Counted from the stretch's first letter, positions 24,746 to 34,860 are shown. The stretch: DNA of 64,000 nucleotides from Desulfobacteraceae bacterium (GCA_013003715.1 JABDIN010000099.1:1-64000); one strand, 5' to 3'. Notes: generated from the sequence alone by a model not told the origin. Made by a program: numbers and translations.

Positions 24746-25196
24746 GGGAACCTCCTCAAACTATTGATTGATTTTTTTCCTGGTGTCATTTTGACATTCA
24801 TTTCTTCAGAGCCACTATGACATTCGAGGTTACATTGGCCCGGGCTGATTTTTTTCTGACCAACAGATAATCCCCAAGCGTCAAAAATATATCCACATTC
24901 GTAAAATACGTCATAAAAAAAAGGCTCTTACATGTCCATGGCAAAGCGCGTCTCAGTGCTTTCACCTGCTTTTGCTGGACATCATTATAAAATTTCCTTA
25001 AATATCAATTGGTTATTCGATCTATTAATTACATGTCCATAATTAAAAGATTGGTATGCCAATTGCTGTATATCTACGGGTCATTACAGCTTATCCTGAT
25101 GAATATAATTATTCATTTTTTGATATCGCATCCCCTAATCGGGATTCATCGTCCGATTGGCGATGCTCAGCTCCAGCGTACCACAGGAAATTCTCC

Positions 25197-28100
25197 ATGA
25201 AATTGTCCCGTTTACATACCGGGTCACACCTGGGAATCGGATTCGGTGTCCTGATTTCGGTGATAATCGGAATCGGACTCGTCACAATTTACCAACTGCA
25301 CCGGTTGTCCGAGCTCTCCACCCAAATGGTTGGCCAGCCAGTGGTCATCGGCAATACCGTACGGGATATGCGAACCAATATTTTAACCATACATGGCATC
25401 ATGAAGGATCTCTTGTTATCCGATAGTGCGGAAAATATAGCGTCTGCAACCGCCATGATCGATGCCTATGAAGAGGATACATTCGGTCTGTTTGACCGGG
25501 CCCGGGACCGCTACACAGGTGATGCCGCTGATGTCATTTCAGCCCGGCGTACCTTTTCGGATTGGAAAACCCTCAGGGACAAGGTGATCATGCAGGTTCG
25601 CCAGGGGGCCATCCGGGAGGCGACGGCTATCAATATAGAGGAGTGCGGGTATCAGGTAGATCAAATATTTCAGCAAATCAATGAGTTGTTCGAATCTTCC
25701 GGTAAGAACACCGCCGGCGCGTATGAGAAGATTCAAGCGATGAAGGACCGTGCAGACGTCCTCATGTATGTGCTCATACTGATCCTGCCGGTTATGGGAT
25801 TCGCATTGCTTAAAATGTTGTATTCGGTGAAGCGGACAGAAGCGGCGCATCAGGTTCAGCAGTGGTGTAAAAACGGGCAAGCCGGTCTCATTGAACGGTT
25901 GAAGAACGAAACCGACGGTCAAGCATTGTTCGATGGTCTCATTTATTATCTTTGCGACTACCTCGACGCAGGTATTGGTGTTTTGTATATTATCAATGAT
26001 GCCGGTATGTTGGAGCTGTCCAGCGGCTTTGCCCTCAGTGAGGGGCGTGGGGAAGCCCGTCACTTCGACCTTGGCCAGGGGCTGGTGGGGCAGGCGGCGT
26101 TGGAGAAACGACCGGTAATAATTGCCGACGTGCCTGAGAACTACCTGACGATGAGTTCAGGGGCAGGGCAGGGGGCACCCGGTTGCATTTTGATATACCC
26201 CTTTTCTTATCGGGGAAAGGTCACCGGCGTTCTGGAGTTCGGCTTTTCTCAAACGGTGGATAAGACAAAGTTGACCTTCCTTGGGCAGGTGGCGGATCAT
26301 ATCGCCACCGTTGTGCACTCGACCAGGTCACATGAGAATTTCAGGGCGCTCTACGAGCAGTCAATACAGCAGACCCGGGAATTGAAAGCACGTGAAGAAG
26401 AGTTGCGCAACACAAACCAGGACCTGGAAGCGCAAACCAAAGCACTGCAAAGATCCGAAATAAAACTCCAATTCCAACAGGAGGAGTTGCGAAAGACCAA
26501 TGAAGAGCTTGAGGAACACACCCGGCAGCTTCAATATCAAAAAGGAAATATACAACGAAAAAATGATGAATTGGATACTGCACGCGAGCTACTGGAACAG
26601 AAAGCCGTGGATCTGGAAGCCAGTAACCGGTACAAGTCCGAATTCCTCGCCAATATGTCCCATGAGTTGCGTACACCGCTGAACAGTATCCTCCTGGTAT
26701 CCAAAATGATCGCTGATAATGCCGACGGCAGGATTCCTCCGGATCAGGTTGAATCCCTGAAACTCATTCATGCATCGGGGCATGACCTTTTGATGCTCGT
26801 CAATGAGGTGCTGGATCTGTCGAAAATTGAATCGGGCAGACTTGATCTGGATCCGGTGGATATCGATATCCGTTCCTTTTCAGCAGGGCTGGAGAAAAAA
26901 TTCAGGCCGGTGGCTGAGGACAAAAGCTTGGCCTTTTCTTTGGAATTTTCCGAGGATCTTCCGCAGTTCATCCATGCCGATCAGCGGCGAATGGAGCAGG
27001 TGCTTCGTAATTTTCTTTCGAATGCCTTTAAATTTACCACCACGGGCAGTGTGACCCTTCACATCGGTTTTCGAAATGATGAATATCTCCCGGATGACCC
27101 CTCCTATATTCATAAAACCGGTGAGCAGATGATCGTATTTCAAGTGATCGATACCGGTATCGGGATACCCGAGTCGATGCATTCCCTGGTCTTCGAGGCG
27201 TTTAAACAGGTGGACGGCACCACCAGGCGGTCTTATGGCGGTACCGGCCTGGGACTGTCCATTTCACGTGAACTTGCCCGTTTGTTGGGCGGCCGCATTG
27301 AGATGCGCAGTACTGAGATGCACGGCAGCACCTTTACGCTGATGTTGCCAAGAATATTTCGCGAACACAAGCCAGATCAAGGCCCTGCCGTATACCCATC
27401 GACATCGCCTGTTCAAACGTTCGTCTTGCCATCTGCAGCGCCATTACCTGATCTTTCGCATGATCTAAAAGATGAGATTCCCGATGACGCGGACCTTCTG
27501 TCTCCGGATGACAGATCCGTACTCATCATCGAAGATGATCGGAAATTTTTGAAATTTCTCAGTGATTTATCACGGGAACGCGGGTTTAAAACCCTGGTGT
27601 CCACGGATGGTGAATCCGGGATTCAACTGGCGGAGTTCCACAAACCAGGCGCCATCATTCTGGATCTCGGCCTGCCGGGGATAAAAGGTTTGACGGTGCT
27701 GGCGCGGCTTAAAGAAAATCCTGATACACGTCATATCCCCGTTCATATCATTTCCGCCCACGATCAAAAATTGGAGGCAATGAAAATGGGGGCGGCCGAC
27801 TACCTGATGAAACCGGTCGATACCGACATCTTGAACCTTCTATTCAACCGGATCAACCGGATGATGGACAAAAAAGTCAGAGATCTGCTCGTGGTGGAGG
27901 ATGATATTCTCCAACAGCAGCTTATTGCCAAAGTGCTCGGCCATAGCGACATCCGGATCAGTTTTGCGGATACGGCCGGGAAAGCAAAAGCGATTATCAA
28001 TAATGGTGACATCGATTGTATGGTACTGGACCTGGGATTACCGGATATGTCCGGTGTGGATTTATTGGAAGAATTGAGAAGTAACGAACACCTGGCCAGA

Positions 28101-28679
28101 CTGCCGGTGGTTGTTTACACGGGGAAAGCACTTACCGCTGAAGAAACCGCAATTATCGATGAATACACCGAATCCACGGTAATTAAAGGCGCAAACTCCC
28201 ACCGGAAATTGTTGGACGAGACAGCATTGTTCCTTCATCGGGTCGAAGCGGATATGCCGGAATCCCAACAGCGTATTCTGAAATCACTTCATAACAAGGA
28301 GGCCATTTTTAAAGAAAAAAGAATCCTGATTGTCGATGATGATATGCGGAATCTTTATTCCCTCAAGATTATCCTTGAGAAGAAAAATATGAAGGTGGTG
28401 GCGGCCAAGCATGGCCGGGAGGCAGTGGATATCATAAATTCCGGAGAAACACCGGATCTGGTGCTGATGGATATGATCATGCCGGAAATGGATGGTTATC
28501 AGGCCATTCTGGAGATACGGAAAAAAGAAAAATACATGAATCTTCCCATAATTGCGTTGACGGCAAAAGCCATGAAGGGGGATCGGCGCAAGTGTCTGAA
28601 AGCCGGCGCCAGCGATTACCTGGCCAAGCCGGTGGATACGGATCGGTTGTTTTCCATGATGAGGGGTTGGTTATATTGA
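25197..28679 (+). CDS. Hybrid sensor histidine kinase with GAF domain and three receivers
   Basis: About 1160 residues from the ATG at 25197, which follows AGGAAA; a longer frame to 25056 would disrupt the N-terminus. Domains in order: membrane helix about 12-34; an extracytoplasmic four-helix-bundle sensor to about 184; second helix about 185-210; GAF about 240-370; a long coiled coil about 380-480; HisKA with H489 in MSHELRTP; HATPase with DTGIGIPE and GGTGLGLSISREL; receivers at about 775-890 (LDLGLPG), 897-1018 (LDLGLPD) and 1041-1160 (MDMIMPEMDG). The kinase is intact and should feed a multi-step phosphorelay in the inner membrane. It has no HPt domain. The second receiver keeps an ordinary Asp but lacks the usual K-P turn (TVIKGAN instead). 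The next gene is its likely partner. Confidence 0.92.
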   Translation: MKLSRLHTGSHLGIGFGVLISVIIGIGLVTIYQLHRLSELSTQMVGQPVVIGNTVRDMRTNILTIHGIMKDLLLSDSAENIASATAMIDAYEEDTFGLFDRARDRYTGDAADVISARRTFSDWKTLRDKVIMQVRQGAIREATAINIEECGYQVDQIFQQINELFESSGKNTAGAYEKIQAMKDRADVLMYVLILILPVMGFALLKMLYSVKRTEAAHQVQQWCKNGQAGLIERLKNETDGQALFDGLIYYLCDYLDAGIGVLYIINDAGMLELSSGFALSEGRGEARHFDLGQGLVGQAALEKRPVIIADVPENYLTMSSGAGQGAPGCILIYPFSYRGKVTGVLEFGFSQTVDKTKLTFLGQVADHIATVVHSTRSHENFRALYEQSIQQTRELKAREEELRNTNQDLEAQTKALQRSEIKLQFQQEELRKTNEELEEHTRQLQYQKGNIQRKNDELDTARELLEQKAVDLEASNRYKSEFLANMSHELRTPLNSILLVSKMIADNADGRIPPDQVESLKLIHASGHDLLMLVNEVLDLSKIESGRLDLDPVDIDIRSFSAGLEKKFRPVAEDKSLAFSLEFSEDLPQFIHADQRRMEQVLRNFLSNAFKFTTTGSVTLHIGFRNDEYLPDDPSYIHKTGEQMIVFQVIDTGIGIPESMHSLVFEAFKQVDGTTRRSYGGTGLGLSISRELARLLGGRIEMRSTEMHGSTFTLMLPRIFREHKPDQGPAVYPSTSPVQTFVLPSAAPLPDLSHDLKDEIPDDADLLSPDDRSVLIIEDDRKFLKFLSDLSRERGFKTLVSTDGESGIQLAEFHKPGAIILDLGLPGIKGLTVLARLKENPDTRHIPVHIISAHDQKLEAMKMGAADYLMKPVDTDILNLLFNRINRMMDKKVRDLLVVEDDILQQQLIAKVLGHSDIRISFADTAGKAKAIINNGDIDCMVLDLGLPDMSGVDLLEELRSNEHLARLPVVVYTGKALTAEETAIIDEYTESTVIKGANSHRKLLDETALFLHRVEADMPESQQRILKSLHNKEAIFKEKRILIVDDDMRNLYSLKIILEKKNMKVVAAKHGREAVDIINSGETPDLVLMDMIMPEMDGYQAILEIRKKEKYMNLPIIALTAKAMKGDRRKCLKAGASDYLAKPVDTDRLFSMMRGWLY

Positions 28680-28814
28680 TGTGGGCATGCGCTGCTTTCA
28701 CCGGAAAAAAAGACCCCGCTCACCGGTGAGGGTTTTGAATGAAAAATTAGAAGAACAGAAGGGAAAAAAGTGTCGGACAGCTTACCTCCTCTGAACCAAT
28801 AAAGGAAGTACTCC

Positions 28815-30494
28815 ATGGGAAACAAACAGAATCTTAATCTTCTTCTGGTAGACGACAAGCCCGCAAATCTGAAGGCGTTGGAAACGGTATTGCGTCAACC
28901 GGAATTGTCTATTTTCAAGGCCGAATCCGGTAACAGAGCCCTTGAGCTGGTATTGGAACAGGATTTTGCTTTGGTGTTGCTGGATGTCCAGATGCCGGGC
29001 ATGGACGGCTACGAAGTCGCTGAACTCATGCGCGGCAACAAGGATACCCGTCATATTCCCATCATATTCGTCACTGCCATCAACGAAGAAGACACCCAGA
29101 TTTTCAAAGGCTATGAAGCCGGTGCTGTTGATTTTTTGTTCAAACCCTTGAATCCCAACATTCTTCTGGGAAAGGTCAATATTTTCCTGGAGCTTCACCG
29201 GCAGAAAATTGCATTGCTGGACGCCAACAGTGAATTGAAGCACGCCAATAGTAAAATACAGGCTCAACAGCAAGCCGTTATCGAAGAAGAGCGCCTGAAA
29301 GTCCTGCTTCAGATGGCGGGCGCTACGGCCCATGAACTGAACCAGCCGCTCATGGCGTTGCTGGGCAATATCGAATTGATGGAAATGTTTGATGATCAGC
29401 CGGACAAACAGATGCGATTCATACACCGGATCAAGGAGGCCGGTGAGCGGATATCGGAAATTGTTAAAAAAATACAAACCATCCGCCACGATGAAGTCAA
29501 GCCGTATGATGACAAATCCATGATCATCAACCTGGATCAAAAAATCAACATCCTGTGTGTGGAAGATTCCGATGACGATTTTCAATTGATTGGAGATATT
29601 CTGGTCAAACATGATTGGATTACGATGACCCGCGCGAGGGATCTGAAATCGTCCTGGAAACTGATCCGCAAGAACAAATACGATTTGGTTTTTCTGGATT
29701 ACGTGATAAAAGGGGGAACCGGGTTCGACGTTTTGAGCAGACTCAATAAAGAAAGAATAGACACGCCGGTGGTTATGGTAACCGGCCAGGGTGACGAGAT
29801 GCTTGCTTCAAAGACCATTCAACTGGGTGCCTACGATTATTTGCCCAAATCAAAGGTTACGGAATCCGCTATTCTGCGGGTCATCAACAATACCCTTGAA
29901 CGGGCCCGGTTGCGCATGGAGATGAAAAAAGCCCAGGATAAGATCGCGGAAATGAGTATCCTGGATGAACTGACACAATTGTATAACCGGCGCTACTTCA
30001 ACGAAGCCCTTGAACGGGAGATGTCCAAGGCCCAGCGGTATGAGTCTCAGCTTGTATTGTGCATACTGGATCTTGATCATTTCAAAAAGATAAATGATGT
30101 TTACGGCCACCCGGCCGGTGACAAGGCCTTGAATGAGATCGGCAGATTATTGGAAAAATGCTTCCGGAAAAGCGATTTGCTCTGCAGATACGGAGGTGAG
30201 GAGTTTGCTGTCATTATTCCCAATACCAGATCGGATAAAGCCTACACCGCCTGCGACCGGTTCCGGAAAATGGTGGCCCGAAACGTCTTCAGGTACCGGC
30301 ATATGGAATTCAAGTTGACCGTCAGTGTCGGGTTGGCGAGATTGGAGGATATCCCGGCTGAAACAGTGGATGGGTTTATTGAAATTGCCGACAGGGCATT
30401 GTATGAAGCGAAAACATCCGGACGAAATCGTGTTGCCTTGTATGACATAGCGAAAATGAGTGTAAAAACGGAGCGGGAGTCCAAAACCGTATGA
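28815..30494 (+). CDS. Receiver / orphan DHp / receiver / GGDEF diguanylate cyclase
   Basis: 559 residues. Receiver 1 (about 8-125) has the phospho-acceptor in LLDVQMPGMDG. A HisKA-like dimerisation helix follows with H173 in GATAHELNQPL, but no HATPase domain comes after it. Receiver 2 (about 245-365) has FLDYVIKGG as phospho-acceptor loop. The GGDEF domain (about 395-545) has the active-site motif GGEEF at 460-464 and an inhibitory RxxD (RKSD) five residues before it, so it should make c-di-GMP and be product-inhibited. A histidine-bearing DHp with no ATPase could act as a phosphotransfer module, like an HPt, for the neighbouring hybrid kinase, linking it to c-di-GMP output (inference). It lies 135 bp downstream on the same strand. 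Confidence 0.9.
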   Translation: MGNKQNLNLLLVDDKPANLKALETVLRQPELSIFKAESGNRALELVLEQDFALVLLDVQMPGMDGYEVAELMRGNKDTRHIPIIFVTAINEEDTQIFKGYEAGAVDFLFKPLNPNILLGKVNIFLELHRQKIALLDANSELKHANSKIQAQQQAVIEEERLKVLLQMAGATAHELNQPLMALLGNIELMEMFDDQPDKQMRFIHRIKEAGERISEIVKKIQTIRHDEVKPYDDKSMIINLDQKINILCVEDSDDDFQLIGDILVKHDWITMTRARDLKSSWKLIRKNKYDLVFLDYVIKGGTGFDVLSRLNKERIDTPVVMVTGQGDEMLASKTIQLGAYDYLPKSKVTESAILRVINNTLERARLRMEMKKAQDKIAEMSILDELTQLYNRRYFNEALEREMSKAQRYESQLVLCILDLDHFKKINDVYGHPAGDKALNEIGRLLEKCFRKSDLLCRYGGEEFAVIIPNTRSDKAYTACDRFRKMVARNVFRYRHMEFKLTVSVGLARLEDIPAETVDGFIEIADRALYEAKTSGRNRVALYDIAKMSVKTERESKTV

Positions 30495-30609
30495 GTGCCC
30501 GTAGCCTCTTAATCATTTTCATACACCATATCACGTGGATATACCATTGAACACTGTTCAACCATAAATTGCCGTCCATGGATGGACACAACCAAAGGAA
30601 ACACCCGAA

Positions 30610-30813
30610 GTGTCGAATATTCTGATCACCCTTTTGTTTTGTGTGTTGATTTTCTCCCTGTTTCTGGTGGTTTTTGCCGTAAAACAGCGCAAACAGGGCA
30701 AATCGGTTAATACGCATGGCTGTGGTGGACACAGTGGTTGTGCGTGTGGTCATGGTGATGTGCCTCCCAAGACCGGATGCGCCACGCATCCACCTCCACA
30801 GGAGGATCGATAA
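30610..30813 (+). CDS. Small membrane protein with Cys/His-rich tail
   Basis: 67 residues starting at GTG (30610), preceded by AAAGGAAA at a somewhat long spacing. One N-terminal membrane helix (ILITLLFCVLIFSLFLVVFAV) is followed by a basic stretch (KQRKQGK) and a tail HGCGGHSGCACGHGD with several cysteines and histidines. The layout resembles FeoB-associated Cys-rich membrane proteins, which are thought to bind metal, but no feo genes lie nearby. A metal or Fe-S related role is a guess from composition. Confidence 0.55.
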   Translation: MSNILITLLFCVLIFSLFLVVFAVKQRKQGKSVNTHGCGGHSGCACGHGDVPPKTGCATHPPPQEDR

Positions 30814-30820
30814 TCCGGAT

Positions 30821-31930
30821 TCAGAGGGCGTTGACCGCTTTCCGCTTTTCGTGGACGCAGTACAGGCCTTTCCCGGTGCGGGCCGGCACAAAACACCGGC
30901 TGTCGGAGATGCACCTGGACTTTTCACGGTTCCCCGAGTGCCAGCGTTCCACCAGATCCGGTTCCCGGATAAACGGTCTGCTCATGGCGATTAAATCCAC
31001 ATTGCCGTCCTTTATCAAACCTTCCGCTATATGGCAGGAGCGGATACCTCCAACCAGAATAAGCGGGAGCTCGACCGCTTTTCGAAAGGCAGTGGCGGCT
31101 TCATGGAAATAAGCCTCATCGGTTTCTTTCACGATGCCGTTTCTGACCGGATTCAGCCGGCCGGAAGCGCCGGTACCACCGGACAATTCGATGGCATCGG
31201 CGCCGCTTTCTCCGAGCAGTTGGGCGACCATTGCAGCGTCCGCCACCTCCATTCCGCCATTCAGAAAATCCGCTGTATTCATTTTAATCAATAGTGGATA
31301 ATCCGGGCCTACCGCCATGCGGATGTGTTCGACCACCGCCACTGAAAATGCGGCCCGGTTTTCAATACGGCCGCCAAAGCGGTCTTCTCGTCGGTTATAA
31401 AAGGGGGACAGGCTCTGGCTGAGCAGGTATCCATGGGCCCCATGGATTTGAACGGCATCAAACCCGGCGCGTTTGGCCCGCACCGCTGCCGCCGCAAATG
31501 CCCGCACTACCTCGGAAATGTCATCCGGTGCCATTACCTGAACATCATGGGTTATGCTCTCATGGCGGGACATTGCCAGTGCCGGATGGCCGGTCTGTTC
31601 CGGATCCGCCATGATACCCGAGTGGGCCAGTTGCAACGCGATTTTACCGCCGAGTTCATGTATGGCATGGACGGCCCGTTGAAGGCCGGGTATCACTCGG
31701 TCACGATCTATCCCCAGTTGCCATGGACTGGCCTGACCCCGTTTTTCAATGTAGGCATGCCCGGTGACAATCAACCCCACACCGCCTTCGGCGAGATCGG
31801 CCCACATTTTTTCAAGCTCCGGTGTGCACTCGCCGGTTGTCGTTGCCAATCCTTCCCACGTCGCGGACCGGACAAACCGGTTTTTTAGGTTCATGGTATT
31901 GATGTTGAAAGGCTCAAAAAGTGCCGCCAT
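30821..31930 (-). CDS. NADH:flavin oxidoreductase, old yellow enzyme family
   Basis: 369 residues forming the FMN-binding TIM barrel of the old yellow enzyme family (LFEPFNINTMNLKNRF, then IALQLAHSG; active-site HGAHGYLLSQSLSPFYNRREDRFGG; LILVGGI and AMSRPFIREPDL). A C-terminal cysteine group (CISDSRC, then YCV) resembles the Fe-S ligand region of the 2,4-dienoyl-CoA reductase-type members. The FAD/NAD domains of those larger enzymes are missing, so this is a single-domain form. It reduces activated double bonds with NAD(P)H; the substrate is unknown. It is convergent with the small Cys-rich membrane protein. Confidence 0.88.
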   Translation of the reverse strand: MAALFEPFNINTMNLKNRFVRSATWEGLATTTGECTPELEKMWADLAEGGVGLIVTGHAYIEKRGQASPWQLGIDRDRVIPGLQRAVHAIHELGGKIALQLAHSGIMADPEQTGHPALAMSRHESITHDVQVMAPDDISEVVRAFAAAAVRAKRAGFDAVQIHGAHGYLLSQSLSPFYNRREDRFGGRIENRAAFSVAVVEHIRMAVGPDYPLLIKMNTADFLNGGMEVADAAMVAQLLGESGADAIELSGGTGASGRLNPVRNGIVKETDEAYFHEAATAFRKAVELPLILVGGIRSCHIAEGLIKDGNVDLIAMSRPFIREPDLVERWHSGNREKSRCISDSRCFVPARTGKGLYCVHEKRKAVNAL

Positions 31931-31989
31931 CGTATGCTCCCGTGGTTCAGGTTCAAAAGTTCGATAGGCAATCCATGTGCGTAGCCGCC

Positions 31990-32418
31990 CTAATCCATAT
32001 CACCGGCAACCGGCCGGCGTAGTTTTTTAATCCGGCCCCGATGTAGTTTCTGATTTTTTTTTCTTTCCCTGGATGCCGCTGAAGGACTTGTCGGCCGGCG
32101 TTTTCTGGGCGATACCAAGGCTTTTTGGATCCAGCGGATCAACCGATCCACGGCGTCCTTTCTATTCTTTTCCTGGGACCGGTATCGCTTGGCCTTGATG
32201 ATGAGAACACCGTTCTCCGTGATATTCTTTCCGGCCAATTTCAACAATCTCAGTTTTACCTCCTCGGGGAGATGAGGAGAGTCCGCCACACTGAACCGGA
32301 GGTGTACCGCCGAGGCGACCTTGTTCACATTCTGCCCGCCGGGACCGGATGACCGGATAAAATCCATCTTGATTTCCGCCTCATCGATGGCGATTTGATC
32401 GGTGATCTGTATCATCAT
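31990..32418 (-). CDS. arfB: ArfB (YaeJ) ribosome-rescue peptidyl-tRNA hydrolase
   Basis: 142 residues, the size of ArfB. The catalytic GGQ motif stands at residues 27-29 within SSGPGGQNVNK, as in class I release factors. The long Arg/Lys-rich C-terminal tail (RKRRPTSPSAASRERKK, then RIKKLRR) is the part that in E. coli enters the empty mRNA channel of stalled ribosomes. The protein should free ribosomes stalled without a stop codon by hydrolysing peptidyl-tRNA. It is a single gene between unrelated genes. Confidence 0.93.
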   Translation of the reverse strand: MMIQITDQIAIDEAEIKMDFIRSSGPGGQNVNKVASAVHLRFSVADSPHLPEEVKLRLLKLAGKNITENGVLIIKAKRYRSQEKNRKDAVDRLIRWIQKALVSPRKRRPTSPSAASRERKKNQKLHRGRIKKLRRPVAGDMD

Positions 32419-32479
32419 TGTGATTTATCGTAATTTGTACATAACTTTCGGGTGACATGTCACAGTCCGGTAAATGAGA

Positions 32480-33172
32480 TTATTTCAGCGATACTTCAAA
32501 CCGGCAGATATCGTCACCCTGTATAATGCTATTCAACAATCGTATCCGAACCGGACGGTCCAGAATTCTTTCCCATAGCGTCCGGTAAAATCCACCGCCG
32601 CAATAACAATAAAGCGGGGAGATGCTGATGCCGTTCTCAATGGCGTGGCATACCCGCGGACAATGGCAATAGCTTTTTCGCTTTTCATCGGTGCCGGTCT
32701 CCGCGAAATAGGATTCAATATTCTCACTTCTGGGAATTTTTGTGGCAATGATAGTATCACCCTTGATGATGCCGGGGACACCCCAGCCGCTGTTCAGGAG
32801 TTGTGCCGTAAGATCGGCGCCCAACCCCAGCGCGTCTTCAAGGTAGGACTTGAACTGGGCGCAAAGAAGTCTGTGGACCGCCTGAATATCGCCGGTTTTC
32901 CGGTATTCCGCAGCCAATGGCAGAATGTCCCGTTCCGGGTATTCGCAGGCACAGTCGTTCATGACTTCTTTTATCTGCGCGTCGGTCATTAACGTTTCCA
33001 AATGAACCATGGCCTTTTGGGTCCACTCGGCGGTTTCGGGGCCGGACCTGCTTTTTGCCGGATCTTTTGATCCTGTAATCACGGTATTCCGCATGGGCAG
33101 GTCGGCATTGCTTTCCAATGCATCCGAGAATTTTCGTTGCCATTGTTTTTCAAACGGGTCGGACGATGTCAT
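32480..33172 (-). CDS. Cysteine-containing protein of DUF6144 type
   Basis: 230 residues. The C-terminal half has CHCPRVCHA, YCYCGGGFY and the end GDDICRFEVSL, a set I associate with DUF6144-like proteins. The end is also reminiscent of V4R-type ligand-binding domains, which close with a similar GD-C-F motif. An N-terminal DCACEYPERDI segment adds two cysteines. Metal binding is plausible and a small-molecule-binding role is possible, but neither is demonstrated. No membrane segment or signal is present. It is a single gene; 510 bp of non-coding DNA follow before the next gene. Confidence 0.6.
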   Translation of the reverse strand: MTSSDPFEKQWQRKFSDALESNADLPMRNTVITGSKDPAKSRSGPETAEWTQKAMVHLETLMTDAQIKEVMNDCACEYPERDILPLAAEYRKTGDIQAVHRLLCAQFKSYLEDALGLGADLTAQLLNSGWGVPGIIKGDTIIATKIPRSENIESYFAETGTDEKRKSYCHCPRVCHAIENGISISPLYCYCGGGFYRTLWERILDRPVRIRLLNSIIQGDDICRFEVSLK

Positions 33173-33683
33173 GATTCACCCCCTGTGCCTTCCCGGCTCT
33201 CGTTAAAGCTTCAGAGCAGCCGGTGGTGTTGGTTAACGAAGGTATTTCATACCATTCAGGAAACAAAGCGTCGTCATCTTCAGCGATGCCCGGTTATCAT
33301 GATTCTTGACTTGTCCTTCCGACGGGTTTCTGTGCGGGCGGAACACTCACAGGTTCAGGACGACCATACAAAACGATAGCATACTTCCGTCGTTCCGTTC
33401 AATACACGATATCACCAGGCCCCGGGTAATCGCATGTCCCCCAAGCATGGAAGTATGTGCGTTGACGTGTTGTTTGCACCTGGTTGTGAGGTGTACCCAT
33501 ATTTTAAAAATTAAAAACGTCTAATGGAGGATTGCTGCCTTTTATTCGGTTTTTCCTGCGATAATTCATCAAATTAAGATAATTCTTGGCAGCCGCGGTT
33601 GTTTAGGCTAATCAGAGAGCCTGAAAACGGAATTGGAAACGACGGTAAGACGATATCCATAATATACACAACAGGTGGTCATT
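33173..33683. other. Long intergenic region
   Basis: About 510 bp between divergently transcribed genes. I see an AT-rich stretch at about 33500-33580 suited to a promoter for the downstream dehydrogenase, and no ORF of convincing quality, RNA gene or repeat. Small + strand frames in it have unnatural composition. Confidence 0.4.
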
Positions 33684-34820
33684 ATGAAAATACTGGTATT
33701 AGGTGCCGGCCTGGTCGGCGGTCCCATGGTTATGGATCTGGCGACGGAAGCCGGGTTCGATGTGAGTGTGGCGGATGTGAACGGTGATGCGCTGGAGCGG
33801 ATTAAAAACAAGGTGCAGGTAAGAACCATACAAAAAGATCTTGGTAATCCCGGTACCATTAGGGATTTGGCTGCCGATGCAGATCTGGTGTTGAATGCCG
33901 TACCCGGATTTATGGGCTTTCAATCCCTGAAAGCCATACTTGAAGCCGGTAAGAATGTCGTCGACATCGCTTTTTTTCCTGAGGATCCTTTTGACCTGGA
34001 TGATCTGGCAAAACAAAACGGGGTTACAGCTGTTGTGGATTGCGGGGTGGCTCCCGGGATGAGCAATGTCCTGATCGGCTACGCTGACAGCCTGCTGGAC
34101 GAAACGCGAGCAGCTGAGGTCTATGTGGGAGGGCTACCCAAGGTACGTGTCAAGCCATGGGAATATAAGGCTGTTTTTTCTCCAATCGATGTTATCGAGG
34201 AATACATACGACCCGCCTATCTAGTGGAAAAAGGGGAACGTGTTTGCAAACCGGCATTGAGTGAGCCGGAATTGATGGAGTTTGCGCGTGTGGGGACCCT
34301 GGAGTCATTCAACACCGATGGGTTGCGCAGCCTGGCGAAAACCATGGACATACCTGACATGAAGGAAAAAACCCTTCGATATCCAGGCCATATCGAAAAA
34401 ATTACCATGCTTAAGGAGACCGGCTTCTTCAGCCAAAAGCCCATCGATTTCAACGGGATGCAAATCAGCCCCCTGGATTTCACGACACGAATGTTGTTCC
34501 CCAAATGGAAACTCGATGAAGGGGAACAGGATATTACCGTCATGAAAATTAAGGTGGAGGGGGTAAAGGACGGCAAACAAAGACGTTACACCTATGATCT
34601 TTTTGACGAATACGACAGCACCACGGCCGTACACTCCATGGCCAGGACCACGGGATACACCGCAACGACGGCCGTGCGAATGCTGGCAAAAGGGGTGTTC
34701 GACCGCAAGGGCATCTGTCCCCCCGAATTCGTGGGACGGGAAGCGGCCTGCACTCGGTTTTTGCTGGAGGGGTTAGCGAAAAAAGGCGTCGTATACAATG
34801 AAACCATCCGGGATTTCTGA
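33684..34820 (+). CDS. Saccharopine dehydrogenase-like (lysine 6-dehydrogenase type) oxidoreductase
   Basis: 378 residues from the ATG at 33684, preceded by AGGTGG; a GTG three codons upstream is part of that ribosome site. The N-terminus is a Rossmann fold (KILVLGAGLVGGPM) of the saccharopine dehydrogenase NADP-binding family, followed by the characteristic VVDCGVAPGMSNVLIGY and the C-terminal catalytic region with VGGLPKVRVKPWEYKAVFS. Such enzymes act in lysine degradation or related amine metabolism, oxidising or reducing an amino group with NAD(P). Which amino acid is used cannot be decided here. The stop lies 78 bp from the convergent trpA, separated by a strong hairpin. Confidence 0.85.
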   Translation: MKILVLGAGLVGGPMVMDLATEAGFDVSVADVNGDALERIKNKVQVRTIQKDLGNPGTIRDLAADADLVLNAVPGFMGFQSLKAILEAGKNVVDIAFFPEDPFDLDDLAKQNGVTAVVDCGVAPGMSNVLIGYADSLLDETRAAEVYVGGLPKVRVKPWEYKAVFSPIDVIEEYIRPAYLVEKGERVCKPALSEPELMEFARVGTLESFNTDGLRSLAKTMDIPDMKEKTLRYPGHIEKITMLKETGFFSQKPIDFNGMQISPLDFTTRMLFPKWKLDEGEQDITVMKIKVEGVKDGKQRRYTYDLFDEYDSTTAVHSMARTTGYTATTAVRMLAKGVFDRKGICPPEFVGREAACTRFLLEGLAKKGVVYNETIRDF

Positions 34821-34827
34821 TCATTTG

Positions 34828-34860
34828 CGGCATGGTCCACAACCGTACCGGACCATGCCG
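34828..34860. terminator. Hairpin between convergent genes, probable bidirectional terminator
   Basis: CGGCATGGTCC (34828-34838) pairs perfectly with GGACCATGCCG (34850-34860) across an 11-base loop. It lies between the stop codons of the saccharopine dehydrogenase-like gene and trpA. Only a short T run follows on the + strand, so termination efficiency is uncertain. Confidence 0.6.
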
